Shown here: positions 17,424-25,338 of the stretch, in pieces
Position numbering within the stretch: position 1 is the first letter of the stretch
Layout of the letters: every line of letters starts with the position of its first letter
NCBI GenBank assembly: GCA_019637175.1
Contig: JAHBWD010000006.1
Location: 149,464 to 213,463, forward strand
Direction of reading: 5' to 3'
DNA: 64,000 nt
Source: Labilithrix sp.
GTDB lineage: Bacteria > Myxococcota_A > Polyangia > Polyangiales > Polyangiaceae
Made by a program: the position numbers and the translations under genes
The notes under the pieces: generated by a model
The model's database searches: none
Seen by the model: the letters and a program-made list of their open reading frames with translations, nothing else
Told to the model about the DNA's origin: nothing

Positions 17424-18391
17424 GGATCCTCCGAGCGTCCGAGATCGAGCTGGCCGTCCGCCTCGAGGCGGAGCGCCGTGGCGACCATCTCGCGGCGCGC
17501 TGCCATGACGTCGGCCTTGCGCACGTTGGCCAGCGCGTCGAGATCGTCGCGCATGAGCGTGGCCGCGCGCGACGACAGGCCACCGAGCACTGCGCTCATG
17601 ACCGCCGCGCTCGCGCCCTTCAGCGCGACGAGGAGGCGCTCGCTCGGGATCTCGCGCAAGAGCACGCGCATCTGTCGCGAGGGGACGCGCGCCAGATCGT
17701 CGAAGGTGAACATCGCCTGGCGCACGTCCGTGGCGAGCTCGGGATCGTCGGCGTCGAGGACACCGAGGATTTGCGCCTGGGCGCCGCGCCCCGTCGAGTT
17801 GAGGAGCTCGGCGGCCTTCGCGACGCCGTCGACGCTCACGAGCGTGGAGGCGTCGGACGTCGGCAGGTTGTCGGCGAGCGCCGCGGCGACGTCCTCGAGG
17901 ACCGTCGCCGGCACCTGCGTCATGCGGCCGACGTTCTTGATGACATCCGATTGACGCTCCTCGCTCATCGCGAACAGGATCGCCGCCGCGCTCTTCACCT
18001 CGAGCACCGAGAGGATCGCGGCCGCGAGCTGCGGCGGCTCCGCTTCGAGCAACGCGGCGACGTCTTCGGGCCGCGCTCGCTCGAGCTTCGTGAGCGGGCT
18101 CGTCACGCCGTCTTCGAACACCGCGCGCGCGCGGTCTTCGCCGAGCACGCCTGCGGAGAGCCTGCGGAGGTAGGGCAGCCCGCCCCGAGGGACGGCCACG
18201 GCGCTCGCGGATCGGTCGAGAAACTCGCGGAAGGTTTGCTCGATCGCGTCCTTGGGGACCTCGCGCATCGTCGAGGCGACGGCGCGGAGCTTCTTGATCT
18301 CCGCCTCACCGAGCTCGGCGATGATCGGGCGGGCGACTTCCTCGTCGAGGGACAACAGGAGCAGGACGGCCTTCTCGGCGTTGGTCAGCAC
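17420..18391 (-). CDS. fliG: Flagellar motor switch protein FliG
   Basis: Rotor protein of 323 residues. The N-terminal domain begins LTNAEKAVLLLLSLDEEVARPIIAEL. The middle domain carries the EHPQ-like site as EAEPPQLAAAILSVL. The C-terminal torque domain has charged residues (FTFDDLARVPSRQMRVLLREIPSERLLVALKG; SSRAATLMRDDLDAL). GTG start, 9 bases downstream of the fliF stop. Confidence 0.95.
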   Translation of the reverse strand: MLTNAEKAVLLLLSLDEEVARPIIAELGEAEIKKLRAVASTMREVPKDAIEQTFREFLDRSASAVAVPRGGLPYLRRLSAGVLGEDRARAVFEDGVTSPLTKLERARPEDVAALLEAEPPQLAAAILSVLEVKSAAAILFAMSEERQSDVIKNVGRMTQVPATVLEDVAAALADNLPTSDASTLVSVDGVAKAAELLNSTGRGAQAQILGVLDADDPELATDVRQAMFTFDDLARVPSRQMRVLLREIPSERLLVALKGASAAVMSAVLGGLSSRAATLMRDDLDALANVRKADVMAARREMVATALRLEADGQLDLGRSEDP

Positions 18392-18400
18392 GTTCGTCTC

Positions 18401-20029
18401 TCAAGCAATTCGGGTGCCCTCGGCCTCGCCGGCGCGCGGCGCCGACTCTCCGAGCCAGAAGCGCAGGACGAGCGCCGCCGTCGCCGGATCGTCGGCGGCG
18501 CGGTCGTGCGCGCGCGCGCGGAGCTCCTCGGGCGTCATGCCGGGGTCTTCGGGCGGAGCGATGTCCGGCTCGGCGATCACGATCGCGGCGGCCGCCTTCG
18601 CGGCGCGCGCCCGGCGCCGCCAGCGACGCACGATCAGGAGCGCGACGAGCAGCGAGAGGCCGGCCGCGGCGCCGATCGCGTGAGGCACGTACTTCTGCAC
18701 ACGCGCGGGCAGCTGGAAGGGAGACTTGGGCGGCGCCGGATCGGCCGGCGGGGGCTCGAGGAACGGCACTGCCTCCACGGTCACGACGTCGCCGCGCTTC
18801 TCGTCGGCGCCCACGGCGCTGCGCACGAGCGACGTGAGTCGCTCCATCTCTTCGCGCGAGCGGCCGGCGTCCTTGCCCCCACCGTCGACGACGACCGCGA
18901 CGGTGAGGCGGCGCAGCGTGCCGCTCGTGATCAGGCGCTTCTCCGTGACGTGATCGACCTCGAAGTTTCGTGTGTGCGACTGTCGCAGGATGCCGTCGGT
19001 CTTCTCGCCGGCGCCGGGCTTCGAGGCGCCGTCCGGGAGGTTGCTCTCGGCGCCGGGGACGCCCGTGACCGAGGTGTCGCCGGCGGCGCGCTCCGTCGTG
19101 CTCTGCTCGCTGCGGAGGATCGGCGTCTTGGGGTCGTAGCGGTCTTCGACGCGCTCGATCCGCGCGTGCTCGAGGTCGGCGCTCACGCGCACGTCGACGT
19201 GGCCGGCGCCGACGACCTTCTCGAGCATCGCCCGCGCGCGCTCCTCGAGCGTCGCCTCGAGCGACCGCGCGCTCGAGCTCTGCTCGTCGTCGCCGGCGGC
19301 GCCGCCGGCTTCGCCTTCGCGTCGCGGCTTGTGGAGGACGGTGCCCGAGGTGGTGACGACGGCGACACGCTCCGGCGCGAGGCCCGCGACCGACGACGAC
19401 ACGAGGTGCACGACGCCGGCCACCTCGGCGGCGCCGAGCGCGCGGCCGGCGCGCACCTTGAGGACGACGGACGCCGACGCCGGCTCGGAGCGTCCGACGA
19501 AGACCGAGCGCTCCGGAAGGACGAGGTGGACGCGAGAAGACTGCACCACGGCGATCGTGTCGATGGTGCGGGCGAGCTCGCCCTCGAGGGCGCGGCGGTA
19601 GAGGACGCGCTGCTCGAACTCGGTCGCGCCGAGGCGCAGCTTGTCGAAGCTCTCGAAGCCCACGCCGCCGCCGCGCGGCAGCCCGGCGCCGGCGAGCTCG
19701 AGGCGTACCTCTCGCACCTTCGCCTCCGGCACCTCGATGGAGCCGCCGTCGCCCTCGACGCGGTACGGGATCTTCATCTCCTTGAGCTTCGCGACGATCG
19801 ACGCGGCGTCCTCGCGATCGAGGTTGGAGAAGAGCGTCGCCCAGCTCGTCTCGGTCGAGCGATACGCGACGGTCGCGCCGATCACGAGCGCCGCGGCGAC
19901 CGTCGACAGCACGAGGACGCGCGCCGGCTTCGACATCGACATGACGGCGTCGCGGACGCGCGCGAACGCGCCGCGGGCGATCGCGATGAATCGGGTGAAC
20001 GGATCAGAGGTTGATGCGCCAGAGCTCAT
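18401..20029 (-). CDS. fliF: Flagellar MS-ring protein FliF
   Basis: MS-ring subunit of 542 residues. First membrane segment at about residues 38-58 (VLVLSTVAAALVIGATVAY). The ring-building motifs follow (ATLFSNLDREDAASIVAKLKEMKIPYRV; GLPRGGGVGFESFDK; RRALEGELARTIDTIAVVQSSRVHLVLPERSVF). A second membrane segment sits near residue 450 (GAAAGLSLLVALLIVRRW), with a FliG-binding tail after it. The start overlaps fliE by 26 bases; an internal Met (MSMSKPARV) is possible but would leave little before the first membrane segment. Confidence 0.95.
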   Translation of the reverse strand: MSSGASTSDPFTRFIAIARGAFARVRDAVMSMSKPARVLVLSTVAAALVIGATVAYRSTETSWATLFSNLDREDAASIVAKLKEMKIPYRVEGDGGSIEVPEAKVREVRLELAGAGLPRGGGVGFESFDKLRLGATEFEQRVLYRRALEGELARTIDTIAVVQSSRVHLVLPERSVFVGRSEPASASVVLKVRAGRALGAAEVAGVVHLVSSSVAGLAPERVAVVTTSGTVLHKPRREGEAGGAAGDDEQSSSARSLEATLEERARAMLEKVVGAGHVDVRVSADLEHARIERVEDRYDPKTPILRSEQSTTERAAGDTSVTGVPGAESNLPDGASKPGAGEKTDGILRQSHTRNFEVDHVTEKRLITSGTLRRLTVAVVVDGGGKDAGRSREEMERLTSLVRSAVGADEKRGDVVTVEAVPFLEPPPADPAPPKSPFQLPARVQKYVPHAIGAAAGLSLLVALLIVRRWRRRARAAKAAAAIVIAEPDIAPPEDPGMTPEELRARAHDRAADDPATAALVLRFWLGESAPRAGEAEGTRIA

Positions 20030-20327
20030 GGAATGCGTCCAGAAGTTTGTTTCGAACTGCGCCGACCAGCTTCATCGAGATCTCGGCCTCTTTGACCGAG
20101 ATCATCGTTCCGTGGAGATCGTCGCTCGCGCCGCGCGCGAGCGCGTCGGTCTTCGCGGCCGCCACCGCGTGAAGGCGGTTCGCCTCGTCGACCGTTCGCT
20201 CGAGGACGCCCGAGAAGTCGACCGAGGTCCCTTCGGTCGGCGCGAACGGCGACGACGTCGTCGCGTCCGGGCGGCTCGCCTCGGCGGGCGTCAGCGCGAG
20301 CTCGGGTCCGCTGAGCGGCAGCACCAT
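20004..20327 (-). CDS. fliE: Flagellar hook-basal body adaptor FliE
   Basis: MS-ring to rod adaptor of 107 residues. The family C-terminal half is clear: DFSGVLERTVDEANRLHAVAAAKTDAL, then TMISVKEAEISMKLVGAVRNKLLDAFHELWRINL split by family motifs. The ATG at 20327 overlaps the flgC stop. A longer frame upstream only shadows flgC and flgB. Confidence 0.94.
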   Translation of the reverse strand: MVLPLSGPELALTPAEASRPDATTSSPFAPTEGTSVDFSGVLERTVDEANRLHAVAAAKTDALARGASDDLHGTMISVKEAEISMKLVGAVRNKLLDAFHELWRINL

Positions 20328-20770
20328 CAGCGGCCGATCTTGATGGCCGCGCGCGCCATCGACTTGAGCGACTCGATCGAGGTGACGCCGGCCTCGTAGG
20401 CGCGCGTCGCCGACATCATGTTGACCATCTCGCTGACGACGTTGACGTTCGGGTACTCGACGTAGCCGTTCTCGTTCGCGTCGGGGTGTCCGGGGTCGTA
20501 GACGAGCTGCCCCGGCGTCGCGTCGGGGCGGACCTCGGTGACCTCCACCTTGTGGACGGCGCGCATGATCGGATCGGCGCTCTGCGGCGCGAGCGGCGTC
20601 GCGGCGAAGACCGGATCGAGCCGCTTGTACGGCGTCCCGTCCTCGGTCTTCGTCGTCCGCGCGTTCGCGAGGTTGCCCGCGATGACGTTCATGCGGCTCC
20701 GCTGCGCGGTCAGGCTCGAGGCCGCGACCTCCATCGCGGAGAAGACTCCAGGCGCGCCGACGCGGCTCAT
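20327..20770 (-). CDS. flgC: Flagellar proximal rod protein FlgC
   Basis: Rod protein of 147 residues. N-terminal rod motif FSAMEVAASSLTAQRSRMNVIAGNLANARTTKTEDGTPYKR; the family GYVEYPNVNVVSEMVNMMSATRAYEAGVTSIESLK region is at the C-terminus. The ATG overlaps the flgB stop by four bases. Confidence 0.96.
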   Translation of the reverse strand: MSRVGAPGVFSAMEVAASSLTAQRSRMNVIAGNLANARTTKTEDGTPYKRLDPVFAATPLAPQSADPIMRAVHKVEVTEVRPDATPGQLVYDPGHPDANENGYVEYPNVNVVSEMVNMMSATRAYEAGVTSIESLKSMARAAIKIGR

Positions 20771-21159
20771 CCGGTCCTCCCGTCGCCCGCCGCCCACGCG
20801 AGCGACGCGAGCTCGGACGACGCGAGCTGGGCGAGCATGTCGTAGCGGACCTGGTTGGTGGAGATCTTGACGGCCTCGCGATCGATGTCGACCGCGTTGC
20901 CGTCGGCGCTCGACGCCGCCGCGTGGGGATCGTCGATGACCGCGAAGCTCGGCCCGCCGGTGCTCGCGACGCCGACGTGCCCGGGCGCGGTCGCCGCGAG
21001 GGCGACCTGCATCTCGCCGCCGAAGTCGCTCCGCGCGAGGTCGACCGGCTTGTAGCCCGGCGTCTGCGCTTGGGCGAGGTTCGACACCAGCACGTTGTGT
21101 CTCGCGAGGTGATAGTCGAGCCCGACGCGCAGCTGCTCGACGCCTTTGAGAAGTGACAT
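20767..21159 (-). CDS. flgB: Flagellar proximal rod protein FlgB
   Basis: Rod protein of 130 residues and first gene of the left operon. The N-terminus LKGVEQLRVGLDYHLARHNVLVSNLAQAQTPGYK and the C-terminal NAVDIDREAVKISTNQVRYDMLAQLASSELASL are family motifs. The ATG at 21159 has a GGGAG site about 9 bases upstream. A longer upstream frame crosses the divergent promoter region and is rejected. Confidence 0.94.
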   Translation of the reverse strand: MSLLKGVEQLRVGLDYHLARHNVLVSNLAQAQTPGYKPVDLARSDFGGEMQVALAATAPGHVGVASTGGPSFAVIDDPHAAASSADGNAVDIDREAVKISTNQVRYDMLAQLASSELASLAWAAGDGRTG

Positions 21160-21184
21160 GGTCCGGTCTCCCGGCGATGGACCA

Positions 21185-21200
21185 TCCACGCGGCGTGCCA
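21185..21200 (-). promoter_or_regulatory. Possible sigma-54 promoter for the flgB operon
   Basis: On the minus strand, TGGCACG-CCGC-GTGGA. The -24 box is a perfect TGGCACG and the spacing is right, but the -12 box reads TGG instead of the near-invariant TGC. It would place the transcript start about 15 bases before the flgB ATG, leaving room for the GGGAG ribosome site. Confidence 0.35.
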
Positions 21201-21216
21201 CGCCTCGGTCGAACGA

Positions 21217-21232
21217 TGGCGTGGAGCTTGCT
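21217..21232 (+). promoter_or_regulatory. Sigma-54 promoter for flbD-motA-motB
   Basis: TGGCGTG-GAGC-TTGCT: it has the GG and GC dinucleotides at sigma-54 spacing, with a good -12 box (TTGCT) and two changes from TGGCACG in the -24 box. It lies 15 bases before the flbD ATG, so the predicted transcript start is only about 5 bases upstream of the start codon. Confidence 0.6.
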
Positions 21233-21247
21233 GAACCACCGTCGCCG

Positions 21248-21508
21248 ATGGTCAAGCTCACTCGACTGAACAACCAGGTCATCGTGGTCAACGCCGACCA
21301 CATTTGCGGGGCCGAAGCCGCGCCCGACACCACGCTGCGGCTCGCCAACGGCGAGCGGATCATCGTCAAAGAGACGATCGACCAGCTCATCGGCGAGGTC
21401 GTCGCCTACCGCCGTCGGATCGGCGTGGCGCAAGGCCATGACGCTGTCGTCGCCGCCATGACGCCCGAGCGTCATGGCGATGACGCTCGGGTGCGAGGCG
21501 GTGTGTGA
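21248..21508 (+). CDS. flbD: FlbD-family flagellar protein
   Basis: Small conserved protein of 86 residues at the head of the right arm. The first 60 residues match the FlbD pattern: MVKLTRLNNQVIVVNADHI, APDTTLRLANGERIIVKETIDQLIGEVVAYRR. The short C-terminal tail is not conserved. The family commonly sits just before motA, as here, and its role is poorly defined (this is not the Caulobacter NtrC-like FlbD). The start was chosen at the family N-terminus; the stop overlaps the motA ATG by one base. Confidence 0.87.
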   Translation: MVKLTRLNNQVIVVNADHICGAEAAPDTTLRLANGERIIVKETIDQLIGEVVAYRRRIGVAQGHDAVVAAMTPERHGDDARVRGGV

Positions 21509-22302
21509 TGGGCGGACCGATCGTCGGTGTCGTCGTCGCCATCGCCCTCATCCTCGTCGGCAACGTGATCGAGGGGGGCCACCTCGTCGCGCTCCTGAAC
21601 GCACCTGCCGCACTGATCGTCATCGGCGGCACCGCGGGCGCCGTCATGGTCCAGTATCCGTTCTCGACGCTGAGCGGCGCGATGAAGGCCGTCGCCGCCA
21701 CGTTCAAGAAGCCGGGCGGGGCCGAGCAGGCGCTCCTCGAGGAGCTCGTCGACTACGCGAACCGCGCGCGCAAGGACGGCATCCTCGCGCTCGAGAAGGT
21801 GGCCGAAGGCGCCGCCGATCCGTTTCTCCGCAAAGCGCTCATGATGGCCGTCGACGGGGCCGACGCGACGACCGTGACGGAGACGATGGAGCTCGCCATC
21901 GGGAAGGAAGAAGAGGACGGCGAAGACCACGCGAAGGCGCTCGAGGCCGCGGGAGGCTACGCGCCGACGATCGGCATCATCGGCGCCGTCCTCGGCCTCA
22001 TCCACGTCATGAGCAACCTGAGCGACATCAACGCCGTCGGGCACGGCATCGCCTCGGCGTTCGTCGCCACCATCTACGGCGTCGGGATCGCCAACATCTT
22101 CTGCCTCCCGCTCGGCGCGCGCATCAAGCTCTCCGTCCGCAGCCGCGTGAAGTCGCGCGAGATGGTGCTCGCGGGCGTGCTCGCGATCCAGGCAGGCATG
22201 AACCCGAAGCTCGTGCGTGAGCGCCTCGCGGAGTACCTCCACGGCGATTCGAGCGCGAAGAAGGACGCGAGCGCGGGCAGCCCGGCGCGCGCGGCGGCGT
22301 GA
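21508..22302 (+). CDS. motA: Flagellar stator protein MotA
   Basis: Proton-channel stator subunit of 264 residues with four hydrophobic segments. Family motifs: LNAPAALIVIGGTAGAVMVQYP near the N-terminus, a cytosolic loop with LRKALMMAVDGAD, then AAGGYAPTIGIIGAVLGLIHVMSNL and GIASAFVATIYGVGIANIFCLPLG. The Pro residues used for coupling (AP in YAPTIG) are kept. A GTG three bases earlier is an alternative start. motB follows after 4 bases. Confidence 0.95.
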   Translation: MGGPIVGVVVAIALILVGNVIEGGHLVALLNAPAALIVIGGTAGAVMVQYPFSTLSGAMKAVAATFKKPGGAEQALLEELVDYANRARKDGILALEKVAEGAADPFLRKALMMAVDGADATTVTETMELAIGKEEEDGEDHAKALEAAGGYAPTIGIIGAVLGLIHVMSNLSDINAVGHGIASAFVATIYGVGIANIFCLPLGARIKLSVRSRVKSREMVLAGVLAIQAGMNPKLVRERLAEYLHGDSSAKKDASAGSPARAAA

Positions 22303-22306
22303 AGCG

Positions 22307-23038
22307 ATGGCACGCAAGAAGAAGCACGCCGAGCACGTGAATCACGAGCGATGGCTCGTCAGCTACGCCGACTTCATGACCCTCCTCTTCGCGTTCTTCG
22401 TCGTCATGTTCGCCGTCTCGCAGGTCGACACGAAGAAGGTCGGGCGTTTCACCGAGTCGTTCTCGAAGGCCGTGGGCATCGACATGTTCCCCGAGCCGGG
22501 CAGCGGCCTGATGCCCGGAGGCGACGTGCCGATGCCGGCCGCGGGCGGTCCGACGCCGCCGCTCCCGCTCCCGCCGGAGCTGCGCGATCTCGAGGTCGCG
22601 CTCGCGAAGCCGCAAGCGCGCGCCGAGGCGCCTCAAGGCCTCTCGGTCGTCGTGCGGCGCAACGAGCTCGTGATCCGGTTGTCGGAGAACCTGCTCTTCG
22701 CGCCCGGCGACGACGCGCTCCGCGAGGCGCCGACCGCGACCATCAAGGCCCTCGCGCGCGAGCTCGCGCCGCGCAACGTCGACGTCCGCATCGAGGGCCA
22801 CACCGACGACCGGCCGATCCACAACGCGCGCTTCCCGTCGAACTGGCAGCTGTCGACCGCGCGCGCGACCGCGGTCGTGAACGTCCTCGCGGCGGCGGGG
22901 ATCGCGCCGATGCGCCTGTCGGCCGCCGGCTACGGCGAGTTTCATCCGGTCGCTCCGAACACGAGCGACGAGGGGCGCAAGCAGAACCGTCGCGTCGACA
23001 TCGTGGTCAGCGTGTCCGCGCCGCCGGAGGCGCCATGA
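22307..23038 (+). CDS. motB: Flagellar stator protein MotB
   Basis: Stator subunit of 243 residues. One membrane helix carries the proton-binding Asp at residue 22 (SYADFMTLLFAFFVVMFAVS). A plug-linker region follows, then the OmpA-type peptidoglycan-binding domain (VDVRIEGHTDDRPI; NWQLSTARATAVVNVL; LSAAGYGEFHPVAPN; RKQNRRVDIVV). The stop overlaps the next ATG by four bases. Confidence 0.95.
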   Translation: MARKKKHAEHVNHERWLVSYADFMTLLFAFFVVMFAVSQVDTKKVGRFTESFSKAVGIDMFPEPGSGLMPGGDVPMPAAGGPTPPLPLPPELRDLEVALAKPQARAEAPQGLSVVVRRNELVIRLSENLLFAPGDDALREAPTATIKALARELAPRNVDVRIEGHTDDRPIHNARFPSNWQLSTARATAVVNVLAAAGIAPMRLSAAGYGEFHPVAPNTSDEGRKQNRRVDIVVSVSAPPEAP

Positions 23039-23529
23039 AGCGCTTCGTGAGCTCCCTCGTGCTCGCGGCGGCGATCTGCGCGCTGCCTCGGCCCTCCGCC
23101 GCGCAGCAGTACCTGCCCGCGGCGTCGGCGTACGTCGGATCGGGCCTCGAGGGCGGCGGTCGTGGCTTCCAGCGCGCGCGCACGAGGCTTCGCCTCGGCT
23201 TCGAGCTCCGCATGGACGAGGCGCCGGAGGACGCGCTCGTCGTCGCCGGCCTCGTCGATCTCGAGCCTCGCGCGGCGTTCGGCGCCGATCTTCGCTACGT
23301 GCGCTCGCTCGGCCCGAACTTCGCTCTCTCCGCCGGCGCCGTCGGGTACTTCGTTCCGGCGACGCTCTTCGGCCCATGTGCGGGCCTCGAGGTGCGCATC
23401 CCGATGTCGAAGCGCGCCTCCTTCGTGGCGGGCCCCGACGTCGCGGTCTTCGCCCTCGGCACGGATCTGCCGGACGGCATCGTCATCTGGCAGGCGCTCA
23501 TGCAGGGAGGTCTTCGTGTCGACTTCTGA
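23035..23529 (+). CDS. Secreted or outer-membrane protein in the motility operon, function unknown
   Basis: A 164-residue protein with a clear signal peptide (MKRFVSSLVLAAAICALPRPSAAQ). The mature part alternates hydrophobic and polar residues in strand-like stretches (TRLRLGFELRM; LVVAGLVDLEPRAAFGADLRYV; FALSAGAVGYFVPATLF; ASFVAGPDVAVFAL), ending LRVDF. A terminal Phe is typical of outer-membrane beta-barrels. It overlaps motB by four bases (ATGA), so it is probably co-translated with the stator genes. I do not recognise a family. A role at the outer membrane near the motor is only an inference from position. Confidence 0.7.
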   Translation: MKRFVSSLVLAAAICALPRPSAAQQYLPAASAYVGSGLEGGGRGFQRARTRLRLGFELRMDEAPEDALVVAGLVDLEPRAAFGADLRYVRSLGPNFALSAGAVGYFVPATLFGPCAGLEVRIPMSKRASFVAGPDVAVFALGTDLPDGIVIWQALMQGGLRVDF

Positions 23530-23842
23530 TCGCGCCGCGCGCGCGCTCGTCATGTTGGGCGGAGTCGTGATCGCGGCGCTGGTCGTGCGGTGTGCGCCTC
23601 CCGACGCGTGTCTGCGCCATAGCGATTGCGGATCGGGGGCGACCTGCGTGGAAGGGAGCTGCCGCGAAGGCGCGCTCGCCGACGCGGCCGCCGACGCGCC
23701 GCCGGAAGGCGCGCCGGCACCCTCGGCGCGCAGCGACGCGTCGACGCCCGCAGAAGCTTCCACCGACGCCGCGACCGACGCGCCCGTCGAGGCCGGCGAC
23801 GATCCCGCCGACGCCGCGCCCGACGGATCGACGGACGAGTGA
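23516..23842 (+). CDS. Small Cys-rich membrane-anchored protein, function unknown
   Basis: A 108-residue protein with one N-terminal hydrophobic helix (ALVMLGGVVIAALVVRC). A compact Cys-rich patch (CAPPDACLRHSDCGSGATCVEGSC) has the spacing often seen in Myxococcota envelope proteins. A long acidic Ala/Asp/Pro tail rich in DAA/DAP follows. The GTG start at 23516 overlaps the previous gene by 14 bases and has a strong AGGGAGG ribosome site six bases before it. Cys after VVR is a poor lipobox, so lipidation is doubtful. It is last before the sigma-54 site of flgG. Confidence 0.62.
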   Translation: MSTSDRAARALVMLGGVVIAALVVRCAPPDACLRHSDCGSGATCVEGSCREGALADAAADAPPEGAPAPSARSDASTPAEASTDAATDAPVEAGDDPADAAPDGSTDE

Positions 23843-23916
23843 CGCTTCCGTCAACGGTTCGTCGCTCGCCTGCGCGGCGCACGTGATTTCGCCGCCTCCG
23901 CGCGTCGTGCCCGCTC

Positions 23917-23932
23917 TGGCACCGGATCTGCA
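23917..23932 (+). promoter_or_regulatory. Sigma-54 promoter for flgG-flgA-flgH-flgI-flgJ
   Basis: TGGCAC-CGGAT-CTGCA: the -24 box is perfect and the -12 box has TGC at exact spacing. It lies in the 105-base gap before flgG, with its -12 GC 17 bases from the flgG ATG, the same geometry as the flbD promoter. Confidence 0.75.
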
Positions 23933-23947
23933 CCAAGGGTCTTCACC

Positions 23948-24730
23948 ATGTTTCGTTCGCTCCACGTCGCTGCCACCGGAATGACCGCCCAGGAGACGAA
24001 GCTCGACACGATCGCGAACAACCTCGCGAACGCCAACACGACGGGCTTCAAGCGCCAGGAGGCAGACTTCGAGGATCTGCTCTATCAGAACCTCCGCCCG
24101 CCGACGGCGAACGCCGCGGGCGGCGCGGCGCCGTCGGGGACGCAGGTCGGGAGCGGCGCGCGCGTCGTGTCGACGTCGCGCGCCTTCTCCCAAGGCCCCA
24201 TCCAGCAGACCGGCAACCCGCTCGACGTCGCGATCGAGGGCAACGGCTTCCTCGCGGTGACGCGGCGCGAGGGCGAGATCGCCTACACCCGCGCGGGCGC
24301 GCTCAAGGTCGACGCGCAAGGTCGCATGGTGACGAGCGACGGGCTCGCGGTCGAGCCGCCGATCACGGTGCCGGCAGACGCGACGCAGATCGCGATCTCC
24401 GCCGACGGCATCGTCACCGCGACGCAGCCCGGGCAGCGGCAGCCGACGCAGCTCGGCCAGCTTCAGCTCGTCACGTTCCCCAACCCGAACGGCCTCTCGG
24501 GCCTCGGGCACAACCTCTACGACGCGACCGCCGCGAGCGGCGAGCCGCTCGCGGGGATGCCCGGCGCCGACGGCCGCGGGACGTTCCTTCAGGGCGCGCT
24601 CGAGGGATCGAACGTGGAGGTCGTGACCGAGATGATCGCGCTCGTTCGCACGCAGCGCGCGTACGAGATCAACTCGAAGGTCGTGAGCGCCGCCGACGAA
24701 ATGATGCGCAACGCCACGCAGGTGCGCTGA
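23948..24730 (+). CDS. flgG: Flagellar distal rod protein FlgG
   Basis: Distal rod subunit of 260 residues. N-terminus MFRSLHVAATGMTAQETKLDTIANNLANANTTGFKR and the FlgG-type QQTGNPLDVAIEGNGFLAV; the C-terminal motif LQGALEGSNVEVVTEMIALVRTQRAYEINSK. The length and the AxxGNxLDVAIEGxGF pattern distinguish it from FlgF. It begins the P/L-ring block; its stop overlaps flgA by one base. Confidence 0.96.
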   Translation: MFRSLHVAATGMTAQETKLDTIANNLANANTTGFKRQEADFEDLLYQNLRPPTANAAGGAAPSGTQVGSGARVVSTSRAFSQGPIQQTGNPLDVAIEGNGFLAVTRREGEIAYTRAGALKVDAQGRMVTSDGLAVEPPITVPADATQIAISADGIVTATQPGQRQPTQLGQLQLVTFPNPNGLSGLGHNLYDATAASGEPLAGMPGADGRGTFLQGALEGSNVEVVTEMIALVRTQRAYEINSKVVSAADEMMRNATQVR

Positions 24731-25338
24731 TGAGACCTCGTCGCTGGGCCACGCTCTCGCTCATCGGGTGGATGGCGCTCGGCGCTCACGTCGCGTCGGC
24801 GACGCCGTCCAACCCGGGCCGAACGCCCGTCCGGGTGCAACCTCGCCCGCAGCCGACGACGCGCGCGGCGGCGCCGGGCGAGCTCGCCGCGATCGTTCGA
24901 ACCGCGCTCGCTTCGTCGAGCGCGAAGCTCCCGAAGGGCGCGACGATCACGGGCGTCCGCGCCGCGGCGGCCGTCGAGCTCCCGCTCGCGCCGGCGCGCG
25001 TGACGATCGACGTCACGCCCCCGCCGCGTCGCGCGGGACCCTCGGTCGCGCCGGCGGTCCTCTCGTTCTGGGGAGAGGAGAGCGTGATCGCGCGCGTTCC
25101 AGTGTCGATCGACCTCACCGTGCCGCCCGAGGCGCTCGCGCCCGACGTGCCGAAGGGCAGCGCGCTCGTCCTCGTCGTGCGTCGCGGCCTCGTCGAGGTC
25201 ACGGCGCCCGCCGTCGCCGGCGCGGACGCCGACGTCGGCGACGTCGTGCAGGTGCTGCTCCGTCCGTCGGGCCGCGCGCTGCGCGCGAAGATCGTCGCGA
25301 AGGATCGCGCCGTCGCGGTCGACGAGGTCGGCTCGTGA
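24730..25338 (+). CDS. flgA: P-ring assembly chaperone FlgA
   Basis: Periplasmic chaperone of 202 residues for FlgI. A signal peptide is visible (LSLIGWMALGAHVASA). The C-terminal part carries the SAF/FlgA pattern: VPKGSALVLVVRRGLVEVTAPAVAGADADVGDVVQVLLRPSGRALRAKIV. The N-terminal half is divergent. Position between flgG and flgH is canonical. The stop overlaps the flgH GTG by four bases. Confidence 0.87.
   Translation: MRPRRWATLSLIGWMALGAHVASATPSNPGRTPVRVQPRPQPTTRAAAPGELAAIVRTALASSSAKLPKGATITGVRAAAAVELPLAPARVTIDVTPPPRRAGPSVAPAVLSFWGEESVIARVPVSIDLTVPPEALAPDVPKGSALVLVVRRGLVEVTAPAVAGADADVGDVVQVLLRPSGRALRAKIVAKDRAVAVDEVGS

Noticed and set aside
22300..22320. TGGCACG at the start of motB as a sigma-54 promoter
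   Set aside because: The -12 position reads AA instead of GC and it lies inside the coding start.
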